Source: Saksenaea vasiformis B4078 | Taxonomy: Eukaryota > Mucoromycota > Mucoromycetes > Mucorales > Saksenaeaceae | Length of the DNA stretch: 61,737 bases | Direction: 5' to 3' | Assembly: GCA_000697055.1 (NCBI GenBank) | Contig: JNDT01001630.1 | Location: 1 to 61,737 of the forward strand | Shown: piece by piece, positions 34,252 to 47,859 of the stretch | Numbering within the stretch: position 1 is the stretch's first letter | How the letters are laid out: each line of letters begins with the position of its first letter | Program-made: the position numbers and the translations under genes | The notes under the pieces: model-generated | What the model was told of the DNA's origin: nothing | Database searches by the model: none | What the model saw: the letters and a program-made list of their open reading frames with translations, nothing else

Positions 34252-36529
34252 GCGTTAAATATGTTTTGTACAAAAGACCGAAGAAGAAACATTAGAAAGG
34301 CACATCTATACTATTTAAAGCCGGCCGGGAAAACAGTTGTCGGCTTTTCCGGCGAAAATGATATCCGAAAAAAAACAGCTTCATTCAAGCTTCAACTCAG
34401 CGAGAGTGATAAGCAAAGTTTCAATCTGCCTTACTACCTTTATTCAATGACGACACAAAGGGTTGCGAAATAACAGGTTACCATTTCCGGATGGCGCAGA
34501 AAAGGGGTTACGCAGCTAGCCACACGCGAACAGGAAGAAAGATATGCACGTTTACTCATTCACGCGGAGTACCAACAGGTCGTCATGAAAGCAGCTCGTG
34601 GCAAAATTCGCTCAGGACACCTTGAACAATTTACCTGCACTCTACCAGCCGGCCAAACAACAGTAGGAAGTGACTCTTCCCCCCATATTCTGCTATGTTT
34701 GCTGACTCCGTCATGTGCAACAATAATTCGGAAGTGCCAAGAGCAGGAGCGCAATCAAATGAAGGTTTTTGTGTAGACAAGTGCATAAATGGTTTCTACC
34801 AAGTGTCACGTAAAACCTTGGAACGCAGAAAGCGCACCTATTTAGCTTCGCCAAAGCAGAAAAAATAATACCAGTGCATGTAAACAGTTGAATATATGAT
34901 TATTTGTTGATTATAATATCAACGTCTTATGTCTCACAAAATGGACCTGAATTAGATATTCTATTTGAACAGGTTTTTCATTTTCAATTAAGGTTAGAAG
35001 AAGTTTTGTGGTTGTATACCATCTATTCGATATTTAGGACGCATCTTGGAGAATCAACAAGTCGGTACTTCCACTGTTTGTGACCCACTCTAGGCCATAT
35101 TCTCTGGGGTACCTAAATTACATACATCAAGGATCTGGTCATACCAGTAGTCATCTAATAGACTGTCCAGAAATACGAGACGCCCACCCAGGTGACACCA
35201 AATTGAGTGCTGTGTGCAATTAGTGATAATCGGCTACTCTTCGACAAACCACAATGCGTTCTGCTGAAAAATTACTCCATTTGATTGGCCAAACGGTTTG
35301 GAGTTTTAAGCCCAAGGACCGAGCTGAAGACACAGCAATCTTGGGGTCCCGGCATCTTCTTGGGCTATAGGAAGCAAAAACGCTGCTTGTAGCCCTATAG
35401 ATCCTACAGCTAGTTTATTCATCTTGCCTTCTTTGCTATAGTTCATACGAGTGCCCAGAGCCTGATGCGTATAACGGTCACATCAGCAAATGAAGAGCTC
35501 CCAATATGACGAGATCATATCTGCACTGGTAGTTGCTCTATCGCGGAATAATCGTATCCATTTATTGGTCAATCGAAGTCCGAGCTTGAGACAAGAAGAC
35601 GAAGCCATGGAGAGCAGAGCTGGTCACGATAGTGACTTGCATCAGGTGCTCTGCCTTCTTGCAACCAACCTTCTTGTTCCATGCGTCATTTTAGGTCTCC
35701 TCTCCTTGCGCTTTCCCTTTCGTAACGGATCTTTTTGCATTGAAAGTTCCTCTCCTTGAGATACGTAGTTACATCTATTTTTATCTCTCCACAGATGAAA
35801 ATAAAGTTCTTATTGGATAACGATGAATGCCGTCTCTTGAAGCATTTCTGCTCTCGTTCGGCCCTCAAAGAACAAAGAAGAATGAAAAAACTCTGACATG
35901 GCATCAGGGAAAAAGAGGAAAGGCAAAAAAAGAAAAGGGAAAAGAAAAAGGTAGCTGATACTTGAGAGATTCAGCTGGGGAGAAAGCAGTGGTGCCTCGA
36001 TAATCGCACTCTTACTTCTTTCTCAACACTCAACTTTTGTCACGCCCGCTTCTGTAGGCTGTAGTTATATGATCATCAATTGAGTTCAACTATCAGGGAA
36101 TCACTGTACATTTGTTCCTATTGAGTTATCTTTCCTTGTCAATATTACTTGTTGGAGTATCTTTTGATATAGTTTCTCTCTCCAGACACTGCATGGTAAA
36201 ATCGTAGCATTTGCCAAGCTACCCGTTGAGAGCACCCAATGGGCAGTTTCACGTGTTACCATGGCGATACTAGCCTGAATCACATCCGCATTTTACTATG
36301 ATAGGTGATATACTACTCCAGCTGTTGTAGGCGGAACAACTTCAAGATAATGTTGAATAGCAATTGGCAGAATCGTGGCATGAAGCTAACTTAAAACTTC
36401 GACGCAATGACAGTGTCAAGGGATCAAATCGCAGTTCAATGTCCGCTGACGGGCGTGCGGAGGACGGGCGCGAGGCATTTGGAGGATGCTCCGCCAAATA
36501 GGCCGAACTCTCTCTCTTCCAGCATCAAC
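34252..36529. other. Intergenic region upstream of eS6
   Basis: About 2.3 kb with no supportable gene. Small open frames at 34585, 35490 and 36407 look random. An inverted pair CCGGGAAAA/TTTTCCGG lies at about 34326-34356. A purine-rich AAAAGAAAAGG tract lies at about 35910-35950. The last 150 bp should contain the eS6 promoter and leader. Confidence 0.55.
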
Positions 36530-37555
36530 ATGAAGGTAACGTATTGCCAAACCGAATGGATCTATTGCAGAAGGATAGAATTAGAAGATATGAAATAATC
36601 GACGACGGATCGGTGGACAGATGGATGGATGGATGTAATTAGGGAAAAAAAGAATCCGAGGAAAAGGCAGTAGGGGAGAACCTTGACTGACGATGTCCTT
36701 CTTTCATATAGCTGAACATCGCTAACCCGGCCACCGGCTGCCAAAAGCTGATCGAAATTGACGACGAGCGCCGTCTGTGAGTTTCTAGTTTCTCTCGTGT
36801 TCATTGTATCGATCAAACTCACGTCGATTCATTTATAGTCGCGCCTTCTATGACAAGCGCATGACTCAGGAAGTGGCTGGCGATTCGCTCGGCGATGAGT
36901 TCAAGGGCTATGTCTTCCGCATTAGCGGTGGTAACGACAAGCAGGGTTTCCCCATGAAGCAAGGTGTTCTTTTGCCCCACCGTGTGCGCTTGTTGTTGAG
37001 CAAGGGTCACTCTTGCTACCGTCCCCGCCGCACTGGTGAACGCAAGAGAAAATCCGTCCGTGGTTGTATCGTCTCCTCGGACTTGTCTGTCTTGTCGCTT
37101 GTTGTTGTCAAGCAGGGTGAGCAGGAAATCCCCGGCCTTACTGACACCACCGTTCCCAAGCGTCTTGGTCCCAAGCGTGCCACCAAGATCCGCAAGTTCT
37201 TCGTAAGTTTCCTCTTTTTAATTTATTTATTTAACATACCAGAAATCTAACCTGTTTGTGCTGTGTGTAGAACTTGACCAAGGAAGATGATGTCCGCAAG
37301 TACGTTATCCGTCGCGAGATCCAACCCAAGAACCCTGAAAAGAAGGCTTTCACCAAGGCCCCCAAGATCCAGCGTTTGGTGACTCCCCTCACTCTCCAGC
37401 GTAGAAGATACAGAAACGCTATCAAGCGTAGAAGAATTGAAGCTTCCCGTGAGGCTGAGGCTGAGTATAAGCAGTTGCTTGCTAAGCGTGTCAAGGAGTC
37501 CAAGCAGGCTAAGATTGAGAGACGCCGCACGTCCTCCATGCAAAAGTCGGCTTAG
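36530..37555 (+). CDS. RPS6: 40S ribosomal protein S6 (eS6)
   Basis: A component of the small ribosomal subunit and the classic substrate of S6/AGC kinases. Four exons (36530-36535, 36712-36776, 36839-37202, 37271-37555) give 239 residues, the usual length. The first exon is only ATG-AAG, a common arrangement in ribosomal protein genes. The sequence is unmistakable: [21 protein letters not shown], then [40 protein letters not shown] and [12 protein letters not shown]. The C terminus [11 protein letters not shown] keeps the RRxSS kinase site. An AATAAA follows the stop codon directly. WHI2 starts 146 bp downstream on the same strand. Confidence 0.99.
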
Positions 37556-37700
37556 AATAAAAATTTCCCTGTACTTTTTTAATCGGGAGTGAAACCAAAT
37601 TGAAGGCCATTAGGTGTGTTGTGCGCCCTGGCATCCGTTTTCGTTTTCCTTTTTCTTCTTTTTCCCTTTCCTTTTTCTTTCTTCGTTTCTTGTTTGTTTC

Positions 37701-38669
37701 ATGACTGCAGAGTCTCCCATAGTTCAAGTGCCTGAGCCAGACCATTATGAGGATGAGTTGATTTACCAGCAACAACCGGATGACGAGGATTTCGATACTT
37801 CGCAAGATGCTATTCCGCAGACCCTAAAGCTTGATTTGCGTGGGACTCGAGTAGAATTAGACAGAGAAACGTTAGTGAGTTTGCCAGAGAGTTTGCTGAT
37901 CGCTATGTTTCCCAATGGTCTCGCGCTACCTCAGAACGACTATGATGAAGAGGACTATGACCAACGTTCGATCGATGTCGAAGCGATCTACGTTGACTTC
38001 GATCCTGCCTGCCTCGATTTTGTATTACAAAATTATCAGCTCGCTTTACGTCAAGGTGACCCCACCGCTCTATTGATGAACAAGCAGCCCATCATCGTAC
38101 TAAGAGAAGAACTCGAATATTTCTGCGTACCCAACAAAAACAAAAGGAGCATGGCTGACATGGCCTCACTCAAGTTGGCCTGTGGCGAGCATCTGCGACA
38201 GCAGGATGAAATCTTTGCAGCGTTACAAAAAAATATACAACGTGAAAACAACATGGCTGAGCAACATCTCATTGATATGCTCTGCGATGCAGGTTTCTCT
38301 TCAACCGATCGGTGGGGATACCGAGCTTTGGAGCCAATGCGTACCTGTATTATGAGCATGGCTCTTGTTTTGTTAAAAAACGATGGATCTGAAAAGCATA
38401 TGGCCACAGCAAGGAAATTGCTATTATTCTGGAGAAAACCTGCAGTAAGTCATTGTTTTTCTATGGCTCGTGCCACTTTTCCGCATTTTGCATTGCGATA
38501 CTGATTGTTTGCAACTTTCTCCCCTCATTCTCCTCACTTTATAACCATCTCTCTCCCTTCCCCTGCATAGCGAAAATGTTGGTGGGATGGAACTCTAGCA
38601 GATCTACAAGCACAGACGGTGCGGGTATGGGCAAGAAGGACGTGGACCTTGGAACTAGCTTTGGTGTAA
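37701..38669 (+). CDS. WHI2: WHI2-like BTB/KCTD-type stress regulator
   Basis: Yeast Whi2 partners with Psr1/Psr2 phosphatases in stress response and restrains TORC1 on low amino acids. Two exons (37701-38444, 38571-38669) give 280 residues. The BTB-like core starts LDLRGTRVELDRETLVSLPE followed by SLLIAMFPNGL. The small last exon encodes the family's terminal signature RKCWWDGTLADLQ...VWARRTWTLELALV. The intron donor CCTGCA|GTAAG and acceptor GCATAG|CGA keep the frame. I prefer the ATG at 37701, after a long pyrimidine leader, over the earlier in-frame start at 37614. Confidence 0.88.
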
Positions 38670-40104
38670 ATCAGATTGTATTGCTTCCTCTTTATATTTC
38701 CCTGCGTAAGTTTTCCAAGAATTCCTTTTTGTATCCAGATCGGTTAGCTTCTTTTTTCTGTTGCTAAGTGTATCACATTTGAACGGAGTATAGCGACATC
38801 ATGCGCTGTGGGAGAACTGATCGACAATCAAACTTTTTATCATCTTCAAGAGAGACTACCACTGACACTATTGTTTTAGCGCAGTTATTCTGATATGGGT
38901 TGATGCATTGCGTATGATGAGATACGATATTGATTTATTTGAATGGAAGCTCTATTTTATCTGTCCCTGCATTGATCAGTTTAGAAAGATATCGCAATAT
39001 TCCACATTTACTTGATATTAATTTCCTTACGATCTCATCTGCGTGTAGTGGATAGAGTCTCTAGTCCCATTCGAATAAATATGAATTAACACACAAGTAT
39101 CGTATGCGTTTCTAACCTAGAGCTCTAGGCCATCATTAAGAAATGCACTACTTCACTACGTTCGACCTATAGGTAAAAAAAAGTCAACGTATAGCTGACC
39201 ACAACCAATACAAAGTTGCTTGTGATATGGGTTGGTTGCTCCGCGATTTTTACCGATTCAAGGACATCATTCTCAAAGATATTCTCGCACACGTGATAGT
39301 ATCAGTTCTGCATTTTACCGCACCTCTTTCTTGTACTGTACACTAGTGATAATGACAAAGTTATCGGCTACTGTAGCGCCAGGTCAGTAGGAACAGACTT
39401 GAGAGATGTTGCGTTGCTCAGTAACGTCTATCCAGGAACCATCTTTTTCCAGTTTTCATCAAAAATACGGATATCTCATGATGCACTTCTGGTAAAATTT
39501 CCTTGTGGATGCGTAGCGACTTGCTCTGCAAGATACTTGTCTATTGCTAAGCATGTACGTATGTCAAGCTTGGATCTACATCTACGACTGTGCGATTGTC
39601 TAAATTATGGATATTTTCTTAAAATTTGGCGTCTCCTCGTTGCTGACATGCATTTCTTTCGAGTAAACACGAATGCTATAAGGTATTCGTCTATTGAGAT
39701 TCAAGAGAGTCGAACACGCTATTCTTTAGTGGGCTTTATATTTTCGGCTCTTGCTACGTTGCCGTCCATACGCATGGAATACAAAGCGGCCATTCCAGTA
39801 AACATTTTATGCAATCGACAGCCTCCAAACTGACTCTTTCTGGACGATAAACGCAGTAAGGACACTGTGGAAAAAGCCTTTCACACTCCAGAAATAACCA
39901 TCCCGTCCATGCTATTAGAAGGTAGAGCGTGGTATCCATATCTATCATCCGCATATAAATGGAATTCAGCTTTGAAAGATTAGTAAAAGGGAAAACATCG
40001 CCTTACAGTTTTCGTTATGGTTCGTGCTCGTACAGCAAAAAAAGGGATTATATACGTGTATAAATATGGTACAGAAAGAAAAAGAAATAGGCATGTGATA
40101 ATTT
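38670..40104. other. Convergent intergenic region
   Basis: About 1.4 kb between the ends of WHI2 and the histone deacetylase gene. An open frame at 39399-39833 (144 codons) has no recognisable domain, and no splice structure supports it. I see nothing else. Confidence 0.55.
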
Positions 40105-41708
40105 CTATACATCGGTGTCCATGCCATCATCTTTTTGCCAAACTGAATCTCTCGCTTCCCCATCGTTATCTTCGTCGTCTTCGTACCATTCACCTTCCAT
40201 AATGACACGACCACCTGGACGGCGCCGATCCTTTCCGCTCTCTGAATCGTCTTCAGCATCTCTCAGCTCTGCTTCGCCGTCTTCCAAAAATCCTTGGATA
40301 TCTGGTGGAATTTCCTGCATTTGGACGCTGGGTGCTGCATCTAGATATCGTAGCTGCTCCATGACACGTTCGCGAACCTTGAGTAGATACTGTCGATCAT
40401 TTTGGTTTTCTACCCTGCCTGAAAGATGGGGATGCAGTTTGTAATCTGGCCGGAAGAAATCAATATATTCGTTTGGCGGGAGATCGTTGGACAAAGTCGT
40501 GTCGACAAGGATAGATGTTTCGTAAGTCCAACACCGCGCCACATTGCGAACTGTGTAGCCACCGCCTCCAACAACCAGTAATGGGATCTTGAAGCCTTTC
40601 ACTATCTGTACGCATCGACCATGAGCTTCAATACTTAAGTTAAAACAACCGAGGCGGTCACATCCTAAAGAATCTGCTCCACATTGCAGCACGATAGCTG
40701 AGGGCTGGAAGGTTCCGATCACAGCATCAATGACTTCCTTAAATAACCATACGTATGCATCGTCGTCAATTCCATCGCGGAGCGGTACATTGACTGAGTA
40801 GTACTTCCCCAGGGAAGATCCAATCTCGTCGATGTGACCTGTGCCAGGAAAGAAATCACCATTATATTTGTGGAACGAGACGGTCATGACGCGATCGGTC
40901 GAATAAAAGGCTTCCTGTACGCCATCACCATGGTGGATATCAATATCAATATAAAGCACGCGTGGAAAGTATCTAAAAACAAAACATTAGACTTGAACAG
41001 GTTGACCTTGTGAGAATACTTGCCTAAGAAGTTCTAGAATGCCCAAGACAATATCGTTTACATAACAAAATCCACTAGCCTCGCATTTCTTCGCATGATG
41101 TAAACCTCCCGACCAATTGATGCAGATATCTGCACCATTGGCGATCAGCTTCCGTGATGCTTCAATGGTTGCACCAGCATAACGCTGGCAAAAGTCGTAT
41201 ATGCCATCAAAAATAGGGCAATCGTCACCAATATTGAATCGAGGTAAAAGTTGTTCAAACTCTTCGGCGTTGTCGGGTGTCACTCTATCTATGGTGTAAA
41301 CATCGAAATGCTTTTGATCTGCGCGTACCTTTGAAGGAAATCAACATAATCAGGGGCATGGAATTCCAAGATCTCATCGTCCGTTGCACGTCTTGGCTGG
41401 AAAATTTCCATCTTTTTGTGAAGCCCATAATTCAACACCAAATGATTAGTTAACGTCAGCCGATGCGGTTTCATAGGGTGTCTTTCCTATCTTTAGGATC
41501 AGAATGTTTGTACTGTAAAATAATATGCGATATATACGCCGTAATGGTAGTTGCCGACACCTTCATCGTGGAAGTACGCGACTCTTGTTTTGTTGTGGGA
41601 GGCAAGTCTCACCGAGCTGGGAGACATGTATTTAGCTTTCTGTGTCGATCGGTAATCCTCGCTATATGTGGCAACGATATCATCGTTGTTGTAGCTTCGC
41701 CGAGGCAT
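40105..41708 (-). CDS. Class I histone deacetylase, RPD3-type
   Basis: A Zn-dependent lysine deacetylase of nuclear co-repressor complexes (Rpd3/Sin3 type). Four exons (41708-41538, 41486-41329, 41284-41024, 40972-40105) give 485 residues. Signatures in order are [66 protein letters not shown] (catalytic His pair), [17 protein letters not shown] (Zn-binding Asp and His), [16 protein letters not shown] and [16 protein letters not shown] (transition-state Tyr). The tail is acidic, ending DDGMDTDV. The third intron (41023-40973) starts with GC: CTTAG|GCAAGT. HDAC1/RPD3 paralogues cannot be separated without a tree. Confidence 0.96.
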
Positions 41709-44121
41709 GTGCAGTGATGAAGTAAGAAAAAGAGAAGAAAGTCTTTGGTGTGGTATAATATTTATCCGGTGTCACAATGAGGAGGGGGTAGATTATTTAG
41801 CCGTCTCCATGGATGGTATTACGAGTTCACATCTTTCTTCTTGATTGTAATATGGGAACATGGTGCTTCAAAGATTTGCACATAGTTCTTGGCTTCAGCA
41901 TTGAACCTAACTAATAAAGTTATATTACGAATACTAGGATATGCTTTTACACTTGTAATACATCATACGTAAAAGTGCTTCGACTGATTTTCTTCCATGG
42001 ATGGTAGTGTCGGATCATGCACGCGTATGTTTCCTTACCTCGTTTCATTATAGCAACCTAGTAAACTTGTCGCATGATTATAACCATCATAGAATGAATA
42101 GTGCAGAATTACACTATATTCTATCAGGCGTCTGTGATATATGACGTCCTTTATTATGGGTTGGCAAATGCAGATTTTTATTTCAGTGTAACTGTTCTCG
42201 TCCTCATATTAGCAATGTTGATAAAACACGGTCAGAAATATCCACGTGGAGATGATTTCTCATCGTTATTCATAATACGCGCTTACTCGTCTCACCTCAG
42301 TGGTATCTTTATTTGTTGCAAAACATGGCATGAGTGACATCTGGCAGAATCTCTTCCTCCAGATAACTAAATCGAAGTTTGAGCTGGATCACCCATGTGC
42401 TTCATGCTTTCTCTTGTTAAATTTGGTACCTAAACTATAAGTGTGCAGGCCATTTCATTTTCCTTCTATTTTACTCCTACAGGGTAAGTTTCATTTACAG
42501 TATTGACTTTCTGGTTTTTTTAATACCCATTCAGAATGGTAGCAGTTCCTTGATAATCGTGCAAGCCGTTTATCCTTTATGACCTGTTGGCGGAGTAGAA
42601 AGTGGCTCGGCAGAGGGATTGACGCCGTTGCTTAATTTCGAGCCAGATTCATCCAGACATCTAGCTTACTCAAATTAGCCTTAACTAAAATTCATTGTTA
42701 CAGCTGATAATTGTTGCATAAACTGACATTTTTTTTGCTTTCATGACACCGCTTTGCAGCATGCTTCAGACTCGCATTTGGATTTTCCTGATGACACGTC
42801 TTCTTCTTCTCTCTGTTGTTGTATGTATATACTGACTCTCAGGGCAGCGGTGAGGTGACCTCGCTGCCGCCATGGATATTGTCTCCATTGCTGTTGACAG
42901 CCTAGATGCAATCACGTACTGCGACTAATAACCTGTATCTATAGTTACAAATACTTCCAGTAAGCGACTCGTCAATAAAAACAAATCGAGTTAAGCATCG
43001 AAATTCCGCTACACTTGCGACATGGGCACAAAAAGGACTTCTGTTTATTCGAGTTGCTGGTAGGCAGTGCAGCAGCTCAACTAGTAAGAACAAGTCGCTG
43101 TTATAGGAGCCATACAGATTGTTTAGCTTTTGTGTCAGGCACTCATTCTCGACATCGGCGTACGTCCACTATATGATGACGGCAACATCCAAATGTGTGA
43201 GCAGCATGCTTTTTCTCGAACCTGCAAACGTCCAAAAACTTGGCCGTAGAAAGGGGAGGTTATGTAGATCATTTAGAAATTGCTTCAAGCTCATTGGCTC
43301 CGTATCATCACCACATCCAAAAAAGTCAGTCTACGGTCATGTCGCAAATTCACTTTTCGTGTGGACATGTTTTGACCAATGAAATTTTTAGAATAGCAAC
43401 ACTCTTTTGATCTCTCAGAATGAAATCCAACCGTAGCTCTTGAATTTAGGACTTACTACACTTCGTCCTGATGTAGGAACCTTACACAGAAAGCTGAAAT
43501 GTAAGAAATTGGAAGCAAGCATCGTTCCTTTATTCGGTACTACAACATTATAGACCTTGATCGAACAGACAATTATATCATTTCTACAGCTTCTTTTCTT
43601 ACTGATAGCTATTGAATAGTCGAAATTATAACTTATATTTGCAACAAAGCGACTGTTTGCGAAGAAAATGAACATCAGTGAGCTGAAACGAACGAAGCCA
43701 CATTTGGGGGAATGAAAGTGTCTTTCGCCGTGTAACCATAAAAATACAGTCACAATCCATGAGTGACGCACACTTTTAGTATAAAAGCTCCAGTGGGCGA
43801 GGGATTTATGGTTTTTTTCATCCTTTGTCTGTGAACTGAGCGCGGCTTAAATTTCATTTCTTTTCCTTTTCAGTACTTGTCTCATTCGTACCTGACTGTA
43901 CTGTTACTGCTGCTTTAGTCGTAGCATACCAACTACTTTTCTCATCAAAGCGAATGCACACTTTCTACCACAGTTTCCTTTTGACATTAGGCGGTTACTG
44001 AAGAAGCGGTCACTAAAAAAATTAAAAAGAGCAGCATTCTATTTTATTATTAAGGTGTGTACAGAAAAAAAATTCCTGCAAATTTTACTCACATGATCTT
44101 TATCCTAATATTTTAGACACT
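41709..44121. other. Divergent intergenic region, HDAC to PHD gene
   Basis: About 2.4 kb with no supportable gene. A near-perfect hairpin GGCAGCG...CGCTGCC lies at about 42843-42872. Just upstream of 44122 there is a GT...AG pair (about 44056-44115, ending ATATTTTAG) that could be a 5'-UTR intron of the PHD gene. Confidence 0.5.
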
Positions 44122-46521
44122 ATGCCTGTTGATGAGGTAGATCGTTTGTAATTTGTTATAATCTGTTGCTAAAAACGAGTAAAAATTGTCATTTTGTATT
44201 ATTAGGAAGCCTGCGTCATATGCGAAGGTGTAACCTCTACAAAGAAAAATCCAATCATATTCTGTGATGGAGAAGGTAACGTGTTCTATATATATATATC
44301 TAAAAGGCGGAACCCATCTAATGAATACATATGATTAGGATGTGACATGCCTGTTCATAAATGTAGGTTCCAGCTACTGGAAAAAAAACAGTATCAGGAT
44401 GTTGACATAGGTATCAGATTGCTACAATGTAGACGAAGTTCCCGATGGTGAATGGTTATGTCAACGTTGCGAGACATTGAAGATGAAAAAATCAATTGTA
44501 AGCCATATCCCTGTCTACGATGAAAGGTAGCTTATAGAAATGATTTAGCACACACTATGCTGTCCCATGAAAACAGGTGCCATTAGGCACACAATGATAC
44601 CCGGTGAATTTATGCATGTTGTATGCGCAATGTGGAATAAGAAGATTGATAATAATACAGAGCCGTATGTTGTGAACAAAAACCAATTGGATCAAGATGT
44701 AAGTTAATACCCAACTTTAATTCCATGACTAACTGATATCGTTTTGTTTGTTTTGTTTAGCAATGTTATATCTGCATGAAAAAGAAAGGCTTGTGCGTAG
44801 AATGCGAAGATTCATCTTGTTCAAAGTACGTTGACATGTGGGAAATTATTTACTTCTGAGATTTTTGACACATACTCTTGTTAGACGTTTTCATGTAACA
44901 TGTGCTATTAATTCCGGGATTGTTACGGCTGCCTCATCAGTCCCATCATCCTATTCCTTGTATTGCGCAAAACATTTAATGGATACAGATGAGGAACGAC
45001 CGCGCACTTCGGTTCCAAGAAAACGGAAACTCTTACGAAGTGATATGAGAGAAGATACCAATGATGAGGAGTACGACGATGATGAAGAAGAGGAAGAGGA
45101 AGAAGAAGACAGTGATTCGGATGAGGACCATGACAATACGCCTATTGGACGCGGCCGAAATAAGCCAGTTAAGCAGCAGAAAACAAGTCAGCCAGATATA
45201 TCCAAGGTGCCGATCAAACGACGGGCTACAGCAGTGCATGCAAAAAACAGTGGTCCCATCAAACTTTTCCAGAGTGATCAGAGTGATTCAGATGACGATA
45301 TGGGTACATCGAGTCGGAAGTTTGTTCAGAAACCCCGCACGTCCGTTGCGGGTGAGAATAGCGGATTTCAATCCACAGAAGCAAAAAACAAAGTCTCAAA
45401 GGTCGAAAAGGCAAAGACGAGCAAACCATTCGGCTCAAACCCATCCTTGGCGCTGGATCGTCATAAGCCATCTGCAAATGGAACAACAACAACAACAACA
45501 ATAGCAACTACCGCATCCACAACCGCTACACCGAAACAAAAGCTACCGAACAAGACACACCTAGCTATCCCCACAAATTCATCCGCAACCATGTCTGTCC
45601 GTCCTCTCGGCTCGCCATCTCCCCTTGTCAATGCAGGAGGAGGAGCTGCTGCTAGCAACGGTGGTGGCAATATATTAAGTGTCGGTAACAGCGGCATGGG
45701 ATTAACAAGGTCACCTACATCCATGGTCAAAGAATATGACGAAGTACGTTCTCCATTTGTTTGTGCCATGGGGTTTTTTTTAACGCGATTAACTAGACGC
45801 AGAACGACCATCGAACGTTGGTTCAAAGACGTAATACCCTTCCCAATGCACCATTAACACCAGCAAGTGAGTCAATACCTCGTTTACAAACGCCGACGGC
45901 GGCACCTTTCGATTTGAGTAACCATGTCAACAATCTAAATCGAAGAAATCAGCCACCTTCTTCTACCAGGTAAGCTGCTCTTTTTTTTTCTAAAAAAAAG
46001 GCGAAGGAGGCAGCTGACAGATATGTGGTTTAGCCAACAAAGGAAATCCATGGACGCACCTAACGATTTTATCCATCCACAAACGCTGTCAGCATTAAGA
46101 GCCCAGTTTAACGAAATTTTTGATCAGGCTTGTCTTGCAGGTAAAGTTGAAAATCCAGCGACGTACGTATCTGATGTGATTGAAACAAACAAAAACATTA
46201 GGGAAAACGCCTGGTCAGTTTACAGGCGGAGATCAGCAAGCACAGTTCAAATTACAAACAGAAGCTAATCGGCTGAGAGAAGAATTGCGATGGACGCAGG
46301 AGCAGTTACGACAATCACTTGAATTCAAAAAAAGTGTAGCAGAAGTCTTTGAGGCGCTGAATGTCCGTATACCTGGTGTGACGGCAGTTACACCGGACAC
46401 GGTGGAGACATACGTGACAGAGATCAAGGGCATGTTAGTTAGAGAAGGTCCTACTCGTGCGAGTGAAAGTGCGCGGCTTGCAGATACTGTGGACAAAATA
46501 ATGAACGAGCAATCATATTAA
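44122..46521 (+). CDS. PHD / extended-PHD (PZP) chromatin reader, BRPF/JADE/AF10-like
   Basis: Proteins of this class (yeast Nto1, animal BRPF, JADE, AF10) read histone H3 tails, often within acetyltransferase complexes. Ten exons (44122-44136, 44206-44275, 44339-44362, 44418-44497, 44549-44698, 44761-44825, 44885-45743, 45803-45969, 46034-46140, 46202-46521) give 618 residues. The first PHD finger runs CVICEGVTSTKKNPIIFCDG to PDGEWLCQRCE. A zinc knuckle (LCCPMKTGAIRHTM ... FMHVVCAMWN) and a second PHD (CYICMKKKGLCVEC ... RFHVTCA ... YCAKH) follow. The rest is acidic and low-complexity, then a C-terminal coiled coil (ANRLREELRWTQEQLRQSLE), as in AF10-type proteins. The acceptor choice at exon 4 is the least certain. 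Confidence 0.85.
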
Positions 46522-47083
46522 ATCGGGAAAATCAGTGAGCGAGGGCGTCGTTTTTCTTGGATACCATCTTGTTTCATATTGCTTCCGTGTTGATGTACAG
46601 AATACAGCGGGCGACACAAACGAAAATCATGGGATACCCGACCAGCTGATAAGTAAAAAGAAAAGAAAAGAAAAAAGTCGCATGTATGTCATGACCAGCG
46701 ACTGACCAATGTATCCTGCATCCTCCTCCAGACCCTGGAAATTTTGCAGCTACCCTTTAAGGGCACGTTAATGGTAAAAGAAAAAAAAGTCCTTGAGTAG
46801 AATGAAAAGGATCAGATTTTCCTTTTTTATACACCAGAAAGTACTTTAGTGATCTTTGTTATTCCAGGTGAAGATCAAAGACGGCCTAGCGTTCTGTTTT
46901 TCTTTACATATGTTGATCACGGTGATGCGCATGGATTTATCTGGTTTCCAGCTGTTTCCGAAGACGATGTGCTTAAAAGTGAACGTAAGACTCGGTTCTT
47001 TATATATATATCCGTCCAAATGGATGAAACAAAAAAGGGAGAGCAATGAGAGATTGAACGGAATCAGCGGATACAACTTTTTT
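46522..47083. other. Convergent intergenic spacer
   Basis: 562 bp between the PHD gene and the C2H2 gene. It contains AAAAGAAAAGAAAAG-type purine tracts (about 46657-46675) and no supported gene. Confidence 0.6.
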
Positions 47084-47859
47084 TTATTTGTTTATATTTA
47101 CCTCAACCTCCAAATCATGTATTCTTGATTTCAGGTTTCGGACCTCTTCCAGCTCGATTGAGTATTTGATAGGTTGTGGTTCCTTAGGAGGCAAATTACG
47201 GCTAGCGTTTGGTATGCTAGGTAGGACTAGACCAGATGCACGTTGCGTAGGCATAGCAACGTTGCTTTCTACATCAGTCACCAATGGCGCAGGCAGTAGC
47301 CTATCTTGGGCAGCTGATGGCGGTACCGGGCGTGATGATGATGACGAATTTACGTGTAAAGATGGCAGCATAATGAAGCTTGGATGAATACCAGAACAAG
47401 TTTGAATCCTTTCATTTGGTCCACGGTTTTCGGTGCGCAGATGCCGATGAAGAGCATCCCGCCGAGAGAAAGTGCGGTAACAAAGGTTGCATTTGTAGGG
47501 TCTTTCTCCTGTATGCAGCCGCGTGTGGCGTTTGAGATCATGCAGCCGTCGGAAATCGCGTGGACAAGTTTCACACTATGTATAAAGGATCTGAGCTCAA
47601 TATACATATTCCTTCTCTTTTTCTTTCCACAGAGCCTCACTTTAAAGGGACGCCAAGAAGAAGAAGAAGAAGCGCCATTGGAAGCATCAGTCAGACTTTC
47701 AATACTTGTACGGTCAAATCGCTGCAGGCTAGTATGTCGGGATTTGTCTATTGATGGTGGCGCGTTTCTCCTGCTTTTTGTTACAGTTGTCCTGGATGTG
47801 TCTTGTGGATGCTTCATTGTAGGTGGTAATGCTGAGTCCCTGCTAATTCTGGCAGTCAT
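47084..47859 (-). CDS. C2H2 zinc-finger transcription factor (two fingers)
   Basis: Two exons (47859-47641, 47575-47084) give 236 residues. The splice falls inside the first finger: ...WRPFK|CETCPRDFRRLHDLKRHTRLH. The canonical linker TGERPYK and a second finger CNLCYRTFSRRDALHRHLRTE follow. Tandem fingers with a TGE[KR]PY linker are typical of sequence-specific DNA-binding proteins. The N terminus is basic and Ser/Thr-rich with a run of Ser. The C-terminal 100 residues are Ser/Pro-rich and end in a short possible coiled coil (IELEEVRNLKSRIHDLEVEV). The target and pathway are unknown. The start at 47859 was preferred to a longer in-frame extension to 47943 that is hydrophobic and unlikely for a nuclear protein. 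Confidence 0.85.

Noticed and set aside
35490..35759. Open frame of 89 codons upstream of eS6
   Set aside because: No homology, no splice partners and no codon pattern like the neighbouring genes.
46023..46268. Continuation of the PHD gene through 46141-46199 into a stop at 46268
   Set aside because: Removing the GTAAAG...CATTAG intron joins ACLAG to KTPGQFTGG and the coiled coil, which gives a consistent 618-residue protein.
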